Origin: a virus
Length of the DNA: 42,649 nucleotides
Strand: one strand, 5' to 3'
IMG/VR virus record: IMGVR_UViG_3300042865_000288
Coordinates: 1 to 42,649 of that record
Below, in pieces: positions 27,994 through 35,912 of the stretch. The notes beneath the pieces were generated by a model. That model was not told where the DNA came from. It did not search any database and was given only the letters and a program-made list of their open reading frames with translations. The first letter of the stretch is position 1, and each line of letters starts with the position of its first letter. The position numbers were made by a program, and so were the translations under genes.

Positions 27994-28392
27994 CTAAACA
28001 GTTGCTTCTTTACTTGCTTCAGACTTCTCAGCCCCCAAGAATTTTTTATAATCAAACTTCTTTGCATTAACTGCAAACACTTTAATCACCTCTTCCATAG
28101 CATCTTTATCTTCTACATAAAATTCTTGGAAAACTTCAATCTTATGTCTTTCTTCTCTAAAATTTCTACCATTAGTTCTTGCATGCTTAGTTGGCATTGG
28201 ATCACCGTTGTCATCCAATTTAGGTAACATATGCAAAGACTGCTTAGTTATTTTAGAAATTATTACAAAGACTTTTGTATCCGGATCAAAGATACATTCT
28301 ACATAAGGGCATGAGTCCGCTATAGGAATCATTCTAAAAGTTTGCTTGTCATTCCAAGTTGCTTGAACAAGCATCATTGTATTTTCACTCAT
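27994..28392 (-). CDS. Conserved phage protein of unknown function, own transcription unit
   Basis: 132 residues starting MSENTMMLVQATWNDKQTFR; the sequence CIFDPDTKVFVIISKITKQSL looks like beta strands, with a charged helical C-terminus ending in KSEASKEATV. No catalytic motif. I recall similar short proteins in Bacteroidota phages but no function. What stands out is its expression context: a near-consensus host-type promoter lies 21-55 bases upstream inside the end of the neighbouring gene, and a strong terminator follows its stop. It can therefore be made alone, by the host RNA polymerase, and in quantity, as expected for an early or abundantly needed protein (inference). Confidence 0.75.
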   Translation of the reverse strand: MSENTMMLVQATWNDKQTFRMIPIADSCPYVECIFDPDTKVFVIISKITKQSLHMLPKLDDNGDPMPTKHARTNGRNFREERHKIEVFQEFYVEDKDAMEEVIKVFAVNAKKFDYKKFLGAEKSEASKEATV

Positions 28393-28410
28393 TTTGATGG
28401 TTTTTAATTA

Positions 28411-28983
28411 TTACAAAGATAATCTAGAATCTGATATGTTTTCAAAATCTGCTACTTCAATTAGTAATTTTTCTTTTTCTAGATCTGGTTTGTCACAGAG
28501 TTCTCCAACATTCTCTAAGAGCTCTATACTTACATCTAAGAGTTCAGCATATCTTTTAAAGAATTTTTCCGGATATATATAGCTTGTAACATAAACATAA
28601 TTACCACTATGTTTATTAAAGAAATTTACTATTTTGCGCTTTATCTCATCACTTATTTTACTATACCTACCATTTATTAAATGGTTCCAATCATTCCCTA
28701 AATCAGAAAAGTCAAATACAAAAACTGTTTGATAAGAATTAACCTTATTAATTTGACATAACCTAGTATGTTTTAATAATACTGTTTTCTCAAACTCTTC
28801 ATATTCAGACACATTAGTTTCATACACACAAATAAGTTTTTTATCCTCAGGAGTATAAACATCATTCCAAGATAGATAAGTTTCTATTGGAACAATTTGG
28901 GTACCCCTTTTAATATCTAAGAGCGGATAAATAAAGATCTTAGATTTCTGAAAATACTTCTTATAAAGCGCGCTAATCACCAT
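28411..28983 (-). CDS. Hypothetical protein (190 aa)
   Basis: Lies 5 bases after the exonuclease gene and is probably in its operon. The sequence is mixed alpha/beta with many aromatic and Lys residues (VFVFDFSDLGNDWNHLI, YVYVTSYIYPEKFF); no recognised family, no membrane segment, no clear catalytic motif. The last codons contain the promoter for the next gene downstream. Confidence 0.7.
   Translation of the reverse strand: MVISALYKKYFQKSKIFIYPLLDIKRGTQIVPIETYLSWNDVYTPEDKKLICVYETNVSEYEEFEKTVLLKHTRLCQINKVNSYQTVFVFDFSDLGNDWNHLINGRYSKISDEIKRKIVNFFNKHSGNYVYVTSYIYPEKFFKRYAELLDVSIELLENVGELCDKPDLEKEKLLIEVADFENISDSRLSL
28414..28446 (-). promoter_or_regulatory. Bacteroidota-type promoter (TTTG - 21 bp - TATCTTTG)
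   Basis: On the minus strand TTTG (28446-28443) is followed after 21 bases by TATCTTTG (28421-28414), matching the Bacteroidota -33 TTTG and -7 TAnnTTTG elements with the usual 19-21-base spacing. The ATG of the 132-aa gene is at 28392, giving an untranslated leader of roughly 15 bases. It overlaps the 3' end of the 190-aa gene. Confidence 0.75.
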
Positions 28984-28988
28984 AAGTT

Positions 28989-30008
28989 TTACAATTTTAC
29001 ATTACCAACTGCCAGGTCATATGGAAGATCATATCTCTTGTTCTGATAATGCCATTCAGCAATTTTAAGAACTTCTCTAAAATCTTTCTTCCATTGAACC
29101 ATGGATTCTTCAGACACTTGGAATGGATAAACTAAATTGTATTTATCAATTACAATAAAGGTTACTTGAATATTCCATTCATGTCTGTCTGGTGCATCTT
29201 TCAAAAACTTTTCTGCAGCTAGTACAAGATAGATAACAGCTTGTATCCAATACTTATAGTATTCAACAGCTTCAGGAAAATCCTGAATAGACTTACCAGT
29301 TGTTTTTAAGTCATTAACAAAGATGGTTTTACTTTCTCTGTCAACAACCACATTATCAAGAAACCCATGAAGACCAAAAGGTAATTGATCATGATCCATT
29401 TGAATAAGCAACTCATTATAAACTTCAATGTGATCATCTTCCTCAGTTTTATCTAGTTGTAATAAAGCTCTAATATCTTTATTACTTTTCAGTACTTCAA
29501 CAGCAACTTTGCAGCCATCCAAAGTAGGTTGATCTACTACTGTTTTGTCTAGACTTTGCTTAAGGAATTCAAAATACTCTTTGTTCTCTTCAGTGAGAAT
29601 CTTGTCTAATCTTTGAATATCTGTTTTAAGATTCTGATAAAGATTTACTGTAATTAGCTGTGTGAGTATTTCCTGTGAGTAGTCATTCAAAGTTAATGAA
29701 TTATTTCCTACGGCCAAGTGATATTTAAAAATATTGTCAATAATTTTTCTTTGACTATCTGTAGGAAACTTTCCAGGCATGCTAAGAAACTTATCATTGT
29801 ATGCATCAGGTTCAAACAAGAGACAGTGCAGGACGCTACCACCTACTAGGTGTGCCTCCTTACTGTCTTCCCGCTGATTTAAAACATAGTGATTATAAAA
29901 TGCCGCTGGAGAAAATAGTAGTTTGTTAAGACCACTATAGCTGAAGTAAAACTTCTGTTTGTAAAATCTTTCTAGTTCATCAGAACCATTCAAAATCATC
30001 TCCGCCAT
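28989..30008 (-). CDS. PD-(D/E)XK exonuclease (RecB/phage exonuclease VIII-like)
   Basis: 339 residues. The N-terminus has YFSYSGLNKLLFSPAAFYNHY, the typical 'S-x-S-x-L' start of phage PD-(D/E)XK exonucleases, then VGGSVLHCLLFEP with His61. The catalytic part is HGFLDNVVVD (Asp218), FVNDLKTTG (Asp233-Leu-Lys235), and YKYWIQAVIY with Gln256 in the conserved helix. Families with this layout degrade DNA ends to make single strands for recombination or recycle host DNA. Together with the Sak4-like ATPase (38971-39696) and the SSB-like protein it would make a phage recombination set (inference). The start overlaps the end of the upstream acidic-tailed protein by 29 bases. Confidence 0.88.
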   Translation of the reverse strand: MAEMILNGSDELERFYKQKFYFSYSGLNKLLFSPAAFYNHYVLNQREDSKEAHLVGGSVLHCLLFEPDAYNDKFLSMPGKFPTDSQRKIIDNIFKYHLAVGNNSLTLNDYSQEILTQLITVNLYQNLKTDIQRLDKILTEENKEYFEFLKQSLDKTVVDQPTLDGCKVAVEVLKSNKDIRALLQLDKTEEDDHIEVYNELLIQMDHDQLPFGLHGFLDNVVVDRESKTIFVNDLKTTGKSIQDFPEAVEYYKYWIQAVIYLVLAAEKFLKDAPDRHEWNIQVTFIVIDKYNLVYPFQVSEESMVQWKKDFREVLKIAEWHYQNKRYDLPYDLAVGNVKL

Positions 30009-31332
30009 TTGTCTCTTCTATTTGATTGTTATTTGATACTGTATCAGAATCATTTTCTGGTTTATTTAATTCAGATTCGGAAACTACCGGTTCTGGTACT
30101 AAAACTATTTGATCTTCCTCAGCTTCATTAGTAGGTATTTCTTCTATTGAATCTATGTCAGCATCTTCAGCTGGTTTTTCATCAGGTATTAGATCTTCTC
30201 TAACTTCATCTGTATTAACATCTTCATGTGTATTAATTTCAGATTCAGGAACAGATGGTACAAAATCAGCCTGAGTTTGATAAGAATAGTTAACATTCAT
30301 TTCTTCAAGAAGCTCTGGATCTATAGTTACACTTTTCATTTTAAAGTATCTACTATTACCATTTCTTACTACATCATCTTGAATGTAACCTAGTACTTTG
30401 TCAAGTTTATCCGGAGTAAGTTGACCCTTTTCTCTTAAAATCTTAACAGCACTGTCCATATCAATATGAGGATTACTAGCAGTAATATCTAACCAGCTTA
30501 ATAAAGATTTGAAATTAACATGATTCTTAGTATGCATATTATATATTGCACTACCATGATTATAAAACAACATCATGAGATGAACTAGACTAGCACTATA
30601 CTTACAGTTAGCCATGACCTCCATTGCAAGAATCTTATTATCATTATCAGAACTATCAAGCATGGTAGATAGCTGTTTGTATATCTGATCATCAATAATA
30701 GCAGCATCATCACCATTTAACTGATCAATAATAGTTTCCTCATCATAGATAGTTAGACCATTTATAGCACTCATTATATCTACATAATCTTCTTTAATAA
30801 ACCATATTCTTTCAGAATCAGATCTAAATTCTTTCTTATTTCTTACATAGACATTAATAAGCATAGCGGTAGGTCTATCAGTATAAACATGCTGTTCAGT
30901 ATAAAATTCTAAAGCATCAACTATCTTTTTATAATGAAAAGTATCAAGTTTACTGTTAAACTCACTCATATTAACTAATGCTTTGAAATCATCAGTTTTT
31001 ACTTTATAGTCCCAATTAAAATCCAGTAATTTACTATAGCTATTATTGTTTGCAACAAATATATTTGCCTTAGCTACATCTCTTACAGTTCTAATACCTT
31101 TCTCATCACAAAGATTTTTGAACTTAACTCTTGGTACATTTACTCCAGGTAAAAAATAAATTCTGTCACCGTTCTGAGGAATATAATCTTTCTTCTCAAT
31201 AGTAAATACATCTTCTCTCTTAGAACTACCTGTTAGAACACCTATAGTATAAGTGTGTTCTTTACCCATGTCACTCCATTCATCAGTCCAGTGACCCATG
31301 TCTGAATTAAAATTTAAAATAGTTTTGCTCAT
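29980..31332 (-). CDS. Unknown protein with HEAT-like segment and acidic tail
   Basis: 450 residues. The N-terminal about 110 residues look beta-rich (HTYTIGVLTGSSKREDVFTI, GDRIYFLPGVNVPRVKF); residues 221-260 (LSTMLDSSDNDNK...FYNHG) match, without gaps, residues 14-53 of the 135-aa protein at 34077-34484 and look like a HEAT-type helical hairpin. From about residue 360 the chain is acidic and disordered, ending GGDDFEWF, reminiscent of SSB acidic tips. No known family or catalytic motif. It follows a terminator and is translationally coupled to the exonuclease gene by a 29-base overlap, so it may act with it (inference). Confidence 0.72.
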   Translation of the reverse strand: MSKTILNFNSDMGHWTDEWSDMGKEHTYTIGVLTGSSKREDVFTIEKKDYIPQNGDRIYFLPGVNVPRVKFKNLCDEKGIRTVRDVAKANIFVANNNSYSKLLDFNWDYKVKTDDFKALVNMSEFNSKLDTFHYKKIVDALEFYTEQHVYTDRPTAMLINVYVRNKKEFRSDSERIWFIKEDYVDIMSAINGLTIYDEETIIDQLNGDDAAIIDDQIYKQLSTMLDSSDNDNKILAMEVMANCKYSASLVHLMMLFYNHGSAIYNMHTKNHVNFKSLLSWLDITASNPHIDMDSAVKILREKGQLTPDKLDKVLGYIQDDVVRNGNSRYFKMKSVTIDPELLEEMNVNYSYQTQADFVPSVPESEINTHEDVNTDEVREDLIPDEKPAEDADIDSIEEIPTNEAEEDQIVLVPEPVVSESELNKPENDSDTVSNNNQIEETNGGDDFEWF

Positions 31333-31339
31333 AATAATA

Positions 31340-31370
31340 AAAATTAGAGAGGGACATTTACGTCCCCCTC
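31340..31370 (-). terminator. Intrinsic terminator after the MoxR-type ATPase gene
   Basis: Minus-strand stem GAGGGGGAC / GTCCCTCTC (one G-U pair) with a six-base loop, followed by TAATTTTTATTATT. The T-run is less pure than in the other four terminators. It sits between the ATPase stop (31429) and the start of the next gene (31332). Confidence 0.7.
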
Positions 31371-31428
31371 ATGTTTGTTTTTAAATAATTTTATGTGTCT
31401 TTAAAAGGAAAACTGCTTTAAGTTTCAA

Positions 31429-32619
31429 TTACTTAACAGCCATCTTCACCACGGTAGAATCAAGCATCAGCTTGGAAAACTTAAGTTTATTTCCGTTAAC
31501 TACCTCTTTAATGATATAATATTTTAAGTCATCAGTAAAAGAGTCACAGTCTGTAGTAAGTTTAATTAACCTTTTAATCATTGCATCTGGTACAGATTTA
31601 GTTTCTGCAAAGTGTAATGAATAATTAATTACCCTAGTTGCTATTACACTAGAAATATCTGCACGGAAGTCATCATCTTTACCAACAGCATTAACTAATG
31701 AATTCATTACATACTGCTCATCTTTGGTTAAGATATCTTCAGGACTAATAATTTTATCCAGTTTATTGTTAATAAACATAGTAAACATAGAACTGAAATC
31801 AATTCCTACAGAACCTTCACCAATCATTTGAATAAGAGGTAGCTTGTCTTCAAACTTAGGAATAGAACTAATAGAATCAAAGAACTTAGTAATAATCCTA
31901 GCATTAGTTTCCTTAGTAACTAACTCTGGATGCATTAGCATAAAGTTAATTGCTCTGGAATCTACATTGTTTCTCTCAGCCCACTTAGCCCATACATTTA
32001 CATCAAACTTAAAGTCAACAGAAATATATCTGGTTTGCTGAGCTAAATCCTGAGCATTTACCATATAATCTCCATCATCAGGATTCTGAGATAAAATGAT
32101 ATGCCAGTTCTTAGGAAGCTTCCAAGAAATATATTCTTGTCGGTCAATTAACTCCATACAAGCTTGAGTAAATCTAGTATCAGCTCTGTTGAAATCATCA
32201 ATTAACAAAATACCACCTTCACCCTTACCTTGAATCCATTCAGGAGCGGCATAAGCCATCCTCTTATTTACAATTTTATATCCTTTCTTTACAGCAGCAT
32301 CAATTTGTTGTTCTACAATCCAAGTAGTTTTACCCTCTGCATTCTGAATCTGAAATTCTTTTACTGGAAACCCAACCAAGTCACCAATCTCTTCTACCTG
32401 AGCTAAATTAATCTTAACTAAATCAAAGTTTAGTTCTTGAGCTAGCTCAATAATACTAGAAGTTTTACCTGTACCCGCTTCACCGGTAACACTCACACTT
32501 ACAGGAACTTTTCCTTGTAATTGAATATGCTGATTATTGTCTACAACATGTCTTAAGAAATCTTTTAATTCTTCAGAGTTTAACTGTACTTGTCTTTTCT
32601 CAACTTTTTTTCTTGCCAT
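31429..32619 (-). CDS. MoxR-type AAA+ ATPase
   Basis: 396 residues. Walker A is GEAGTGKT (46-53), Walker B LLIDDFN (138-144), sensor-1-like LSQNPDDG near 176-183, with an IQGKGEGG insertion just before Walker B, as in MoxR-family ATPases. Such ATPases act as chaperone-like remodelers together with VWA-domain proteins. Its partner is very probably encoded immediately upstream: a metallopeptidase-VWA protein (32786-34093), with a 50-aa hydrophobic protein in between. The gene has an A-rich leader and is followed by a terminator. What the pair remodels in a phage cannot be read from the sequence. Confidence 0.9.
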   Translation of the reverse strand: MARKKVEKRQVQLNSEELKDFLRHVVDNNQHIQLQGKVPVSVSVTGEAGTGKTSSIIELAQELNFDLVKINLAQVEEIGDLVGFPVKEFQIQNAEGKTTWIVEQQIDAAVKKGYKIVNKRMAYAAPEWIQGKGEGGILLIDDFNRADTRFTQACMELIDRQEYISWKLPKNWHIILSQNPDDGDYMVNAQDLAQQTRYISVDFKFDVNVWAKWAERNNVDSRAINFMLMHPELVTKETNARIITKFFDSISSIPKFEDKLPLIQMIGEGSVGIDFSSMFTMFINNKLDKIISPEDILTKDEQYVMNSLVNAVGKDDDFRADISSVIATRVINYSLHFAETKSVPDAMIKRLIKLTTDCDSFTDDLKYYIIKEVVNGNKLKFSKLMLDSTVVKMAVK

Positions 32620-32636
32620 TGTTTTTGTTTTTTAAA

Positions 32637-32789
32637 TTAATATTTCCAATTAAAACCTATTTCAAACAGAGGAGTAATATGTAAAGCATATACACTAGCT
32701 TTATCATCTACAGTACTCTTACTAACACCAATTAAGAATGGTATAATCCAAAAGAATTTTGTTTCTAGTTTTCCATTATATTTTTTCAT
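32637..32789 (-). CDS. Small hydrophobic protein between VWA and MoxR genes (50 aa)
   Basis: ATG at 32789-32787 overlaps the TGA of the VWA gene by four bases (ATGA), and the ORF ends TAA at 32639-32637, 17 bases before the ATPase ATG. The product starts MKKYNGKLETKFFWIIPFLIG, a basic N-terminus followed by a short hydrophobic stretch, and ends FEIGFNWKY. This could be a signal anchor or an exported peptide. No family recognised. The ATGA coupling and snug fit support it being a real gene. Confidence 0.6.
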   Translation of the reverse strand: MKKYNGKLETKFFWIIPFLIGVSKSTVDDKASVYALHITPLFEIGFNWKY

Positions 32790-34093
32790 AACTCAAGTTT
32801 TATGACCCTTCCCGGCAGGTCTGTGTTCATATGGGATCTTTCAGATAATACCCAAAGAGTTTTGCCCTTTGGAGTAATAGATGCTGTTGCTTCACCATCT
32901 GTAAAATATACAAGACTTGTAAATGTACCTAGATTATCATTAAAGAATTCTAAGACAGGATCAAAATATGTTCCTCCTCTACCTATTACATTCAATTCAA
33001 ACTCACCAGTATACTTTTCAATACTATTTATCCTGGTATCACATTGTATAATAGTAATGTCAACTCCTGCTCTATAGATATGATGTATCTCATTCATAAA
33101 TTCCATAAGCTCATCATTACTTACAGAACCAGAAGTATCTATTGCTAATAACATGTGCTGTCTCATCTTTATCTTAAGACCAGGATTCTCAGGAAACTTT
33201 CTGTTTTCTTTTCTCCGGATTTTCTTTGTAAAGACTCTTGTACTAACACCAGTAAATCTTCTGATATATCCGCGCCAGTCAAACTTAGGTGGTTCAATAT
33301 CTTCAATTTCTATGAGAGCTTCAACTTCTCCAGGAATAGTTCCCTGTTTCTTAATAGTTTGCTCCTTAGCATCAGACAATAATTTTTGTAACTGCTTGTC
33401 TAATAACTTTTGCTCAGCTTCACTAATTCCTTCAAAGTCTTCCCAGGTACCATGGTCAGGAGTGTTTCCTTGTTCCATATTATCAAGAAGTTGGTCTAGT
33501 GCTTCATTACCAGTGGTACCATTCTTCTCTTTTTCATCTTGAGCTTCTTTCAACTTGTCATAATAATATCTGCAACCAGCCTTAGCATCCCAACCCTTGT
33601 CAGCATAGTCTTCAAAGAGAATGCCTCTAGGAGGAATGTTCTTATATTCTTCTAATGCTTGTTCAGGAGTCATAGATTTATCTTCTAGACCTTGTGTTAT
33701 TTTATCTGTAATAGATTTAACAAGTGCTTGATACTGATCATGAGTATACTCATCTCCCGGAAGCCAACCTTTTTCAATATACTGGTTGATTTCCATATCC
33801 ATAGCTACATTAGCTCTTTTTCTATCGGAGAAGTTAAAATACATAGTTAAATGCCCAAATGCAATATGAAGTAACTCATGCTTTAGAATACCAAGTCTAT
33901 GGTCATCTGTAAGCTTAAGCCAGAACTCTTCATTAATTTCAAGTTGGTAGTTAATACCCATTTTACTTACTCCGGCTGTATCAAGACGGTCGCTCCAAAA
34001 CTTATTAAGCATAATAAGAAATATACCATAATAAGGTTCTTTGAGCATCAGGTCTTTACCTGCTTTACTCAGTAAATCATTTTTGTTCTGCAT
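32786..34093 (-). CDS. Metallopeptidase-like plus VWA-like domain protein (DUF2201 type)
   Basis: 435 residues with two recognisable halves. The N-terminal half has LKHELLHIAFGH (His72, Glu73, His76, His81), a zincin-type HExxH motif in the position usual for DUF2201-type putative metallopeptidases. The middle (about 180-265) is charged and helical. The C-terminal half has LLAIDTSGSVS (Asp319, Ser321, Ser323), the metal-ion-dependent adhesion site of VWA-like domains, plus ITIIQCDT and VYFTDGEA strands. In bacteria such proteins are paired with MoxR AAA+ ATPases, and a MoxR-type gene lies directly downstream here. The start overlaps the previous gene by 17 bases. Role in the phage unknown; possibly remodelling or processing of a large protein complex (inference). 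Confidence 0.87.
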   Translation of the reverse strand: MQNKNDLLSKAGKDLMLKEPYYGIFLIMLNKFWSDRLDTAGVSKMGINYQLEINEEFWLKLTDDHRLGILKHELLHIAFGHLTMYFNFSDRKRANVAMDMEINQYIEKGWLPGDEYTHDQYQALVKSITDKITQGLEDKSMTPEQALEEYKNIPPRGILFEDYADKGWDAKAGCRYYYDKLKEAQDEKEKNGTTGNEALDQLLDNMEQGNTPDHGTWEDFEGISEAEQKLLDKQLQKLLSDAKEQTIKKQGTIPGEVEALIEIEDIEPPKFDWRGYIRRFTGVSTRVFTKKIRRKENRKFPENPGLKIKMRQHMLLAIDTSGSVSNDELMEFMNEIHHIYRAGVDITIIQCDTRINSIEKYTGEFELNVIGRGGTYFDPVLEFFNDNLGTFTSLVYFTDGEATASITPKGKTLWVLSERSHMNTDLPGRVIKLEL

Positions 34094-34484
34094 CTTTAAG
34101 TGTTATATTAATTTCAAAACTACTTGTTGGGTACCCAATTTGTTCCAACATACTTGTCATATCTCTAACAAAATATTCCATAAACAACTCTATTGAAGTA
34201 TTAGAACCTTTATGTTCTGTAATAAGACTAAGAGTTCTTGGACTTGTCAGATTACCATCTCCAGTAATCTTTTTTAATTTATCATGTACTTTCTTTCCTG
34301 CTTCAGCCCACTCAGACTTTTGTACACCAGAATACTTATACATAACAAGTAATTCTCCTATGTATTTATCTATATCTACATTTTGCAATGCCTGCAATGC
34401 TACCACATGATTTTCTTTGTCAGAGGATTTCAACATATTAAGCAAATTTCTTGTTTCTTCTTTGTCAAAAATTAGTTTACCCAT
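34077..34484 (-). CDS. Small helical protein related to a segment of the 450-aa protein
   Basis: 135 residues. Residues 14-53 (LLNMLKSSDKENH...YKYSG) align without gaps to residues 221-260 of the 450-aa protein at 29980-31332, with 11 of 40 identical including the MLxSSDxxN core; the pattern resembles HEAT-type hairpins. The C-terminus looks beta-like (SSFEINITLKD). It is the first partner upstream of the VWA gene (17-base overlap) and is coupled to the 67-aa gene before it. No known family. Confidence 0.7.
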   Translation of the reverse strand: MGKLIFDKEETRNLLNMLKSSDKENHVVALQALQNVDIDKYIGELLVMYKYSGVQKSEWAEAGKKVHDKLKKITGDGNLTSPRTLSLITEHKGSNTSIELFMEYFVRDMTSMLEQIGYPTSSFEINITLKDAEQK

Positions 34485-34680
34485 TATTTTTTTCTTTTAA
34501 GAATTCTTCATCCAACCATCCTAATTCCATTAATGCACTATTTAAATCCATCATCGTTAAATATGCAGGATTATTAGTATCAGCTTTCTCCATGTCATAG
34601 TTTTCTTCTAAAACTGTTATAGCTTCATTAATCATATCCTCAACTCTTTCTCTAATTTTTTTTACTCTTACATTTTCCAT
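34477..34680 (-). CDS. Small helical protein (67 aa)
   Basis: Starts MENVRVKKIRERVEDMINEA and is mostly charged helix with an LMELGWLDEEFLKEK end. No family recognised. Its ATG overlaps the stop of the DUF6915-like gene (TAATG), and its stop overlaps the next start by 8 bases, so it is part of a tightly coupled run of small genes. Confidence 0.65.
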   Translation of the reverse strand: MENVRVKKIRERVEDMINEAITVLEENYDMEKADTNNPAYLTMMDLNSALMELGWLDEEFLKEKNNG

Positions 34681-35027
34681 TAGTCTTCAATTTTTAAAGT
34701 TTTTATTGCCCATTTCTCAGGTTTACCAGAAGCAATCATAGTAACCCATTCCTTTGCACTAGGAATGTAATTATTGCAATCTTCTTTAACATGCTGTTCT
34801 GCAACATATCTTGTATACACAGTTTTACCATCTGAATTAATAAAACTTTTACCAAATACTCTTTCACATTCAAATATACCTTCACTATGGTGCCGGAACA
34901 TTCTATGCATACTATGTCCAATCCAACTTTTAGTTTCATCAAGCCACTCATGAATAGCCTGATAATCAGATACTTGACCTTTCCATTTTCTGACAGATGA
35001 TTTACAATGTTCTAAAGGATGTGCCAT
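34680..35027 (-). CDS. DUF6915-like protein
   Basis: 115 residues. The pattern MAHPLEHCKSSVRKWKG at the N-terminus, then YQAIHEWLDETK, and HRMFRHHSEGIFECERVFG with a His cluster is characteristic of DUF6915, a family of unknown function found in phages and mobile elements. The several conserved His and Cys residues suggest metal binding. Coupled by TAATG overlaps to both neighbours. Confidence 0.75.
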   Translation of the reverse strand: MAHPLEHCKSSVRKWKGQVSDYQAIHEWLDETKSWIGHSMHRMFRHHSEGIFECERVFGKSFINSDGKTVYTRYVAEQHVKEDCNNYIPSAKEWVTMIASGKPEKWAIKTLKIED

Positions 35028-35191
35028 TACATACCTTCTAAATAATTAAACATATTATCTTTAGCTTCAGAGTACCCTTCTCCATAAGCATCCTGCTGTA
35101 CATCTTGTACTCTTTCTATTATTTCTTTTTTTAATTCATCAGTTAATGTCTGTGTGTCAAGATCATTTAACCAGTCTATAAAATCTTCCAT
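35027..35191 (-). CDS. Small acidic protein (54 aa)
   Basis: ATG at 35191-35189 overlaps the stop of the upstream gene (TAATG), and its TAA (35029-35027) overlaps the ATG of the DUF6915-like gene in the same way. The product starts MEDFIDWLNDLDTQTLTDEL and ends YSEAKDNMFNYLEGM; it is acidic and helical with no recognised family. The double one-base coupling and full use of the space between genes support it as real. Confidence 0.65.
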   Translation of the reverse strand: MEDFIDWLNDLDTQTLTDELKKEIIERVQDVQQDAYGEGYSEAKDNMFNYLEGM

Positions 35192-35595
35192 TATTCTTCT
35201 GTTTTACTTAATAAATCTCCATCATGAGAATAATCTTCAGTATCAGTAATTCTGATATGATTATTAATAATATACTTTCCTGAAGGAACACATATACATA
35301 AATCACCAAAACCACCGTCATTATTCCACCAGTCTTCTATATCATTAAGAATAGTTTCTTCTGCAAAGTTTTCAATTAAAGAATAAGCTTCTGAATCTAA
35401 CTGTGCTAAATTTGAATCATTTTCCCAATCATCTATATTATCATTTACATCTTCTGGAGTATTACACTTTTCTGTTGTATATCCAATCCACACTATAGAA
35501 CCGGAGTCTCCAGCACCATCATATTTTACTTTAACACCTGTAATACCAATATCAGCCAACCTAAATAGGAGGCTTGTCAATTCTACTTCTGTCAT
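35191..35595 (-). CDS. Phage protein with WWNNDGGFGD motif (DUF6878-like, tentative)
   Basis: 134 acidic residues. Two phrases are family-like: VKVKYDGAGDSGSIVWIGY near residue 22 and DIEDWWNNDGGFGDLCICV near 87, followed by a beta-strand end NNHIRITDTEDYSHDG. Similar D-G-x-G-D-S-G plus W-x-N-N-D-G proteins occur on phages and plasmids without known function; I link it to DUF6878 only tentatively. Its leader (minus strand aaaacaaaataattATG) is identical to that of the next gene upstream. Confidence 0.65.
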   Translation of the reverse strand: MTEVELTSLLFRLADIGITGVKVKYDGAGDSGSIVWIGYTTEKCNTPEDVNDNIDDWENDSNLAQLDSEAYSLIENFAEETILNDIEDWWNNDGGFGDLCICVPSGKYIINNHIRITDTEDYSHDGDLLSKTEE

Positions 35596-35597
35596 AA

Positions 35598-35864
35598 TTA
35601 TTTTGTTTTTTTCTTAAAACTTACTTTTATAAAATACTTTAAAGCATTCCAAAAAGAAGTAGCAATATAAATATCATATAAATAAATAGTTCTAGGAGCT
35701 ACAATAAATCCTTGGCTTAGTTTTTGTCTTTCTAAAAACCAATTGGGATCTTTATAAATCCAACATAACCAATACTTTTTACTTTTTAATATTACTCTAC
35801 CTTCTATAGGAAATTTTTGAGCATCTGCTGGTGGCAAACCTCTATAGTCATAAAATTTTCTCAT
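35598..35864 (-). CDS. Small basic hypothetical protein (88 aa)
   Basis: Starts MRKFYDYRGLPPADAQKF; Lys- and aromatic-rich (KYWLCWIYKDPNWFLERQK) with a basic end KVSFKKKTK. No recognised family; no convincing membrane helix although residues 60-80 are moderately hydrophobic. The leader repeats that of the downstream gene, and the 48 bases upstream of its ATG hold no promoter I can recognise. Confidence 0.55.
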   Translation of the reverse strand: MRKFYDYRGLPPADAQKFPIEGRVILKSKKYWLCWIYKDPNWFLERQKLSQGFIVAPRTIYLYDIYIATSFWNALKYFIKVSFKKKTK

Positions 35865-35912
35865 AATTATTTTGTTTTATAGAACCTATTTTCTTTTCAT
35901 TGTTCTTGTTGT

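Noticed and set aside
32655-32700. Host-type promoter upstream of the MoxR gene (CAAACAGA on the plus strand)
   Set aside because: Lacks the TA of the -7 element and lies inside the 50-aa ORF; not good enough to call.
33153-33542. 129-residue plus-strand ORF
   Set aside because: Antisense to the VWA gene and Ser/Phe/Cys-rich as expected from reverse reading of Lys/Glu codons.
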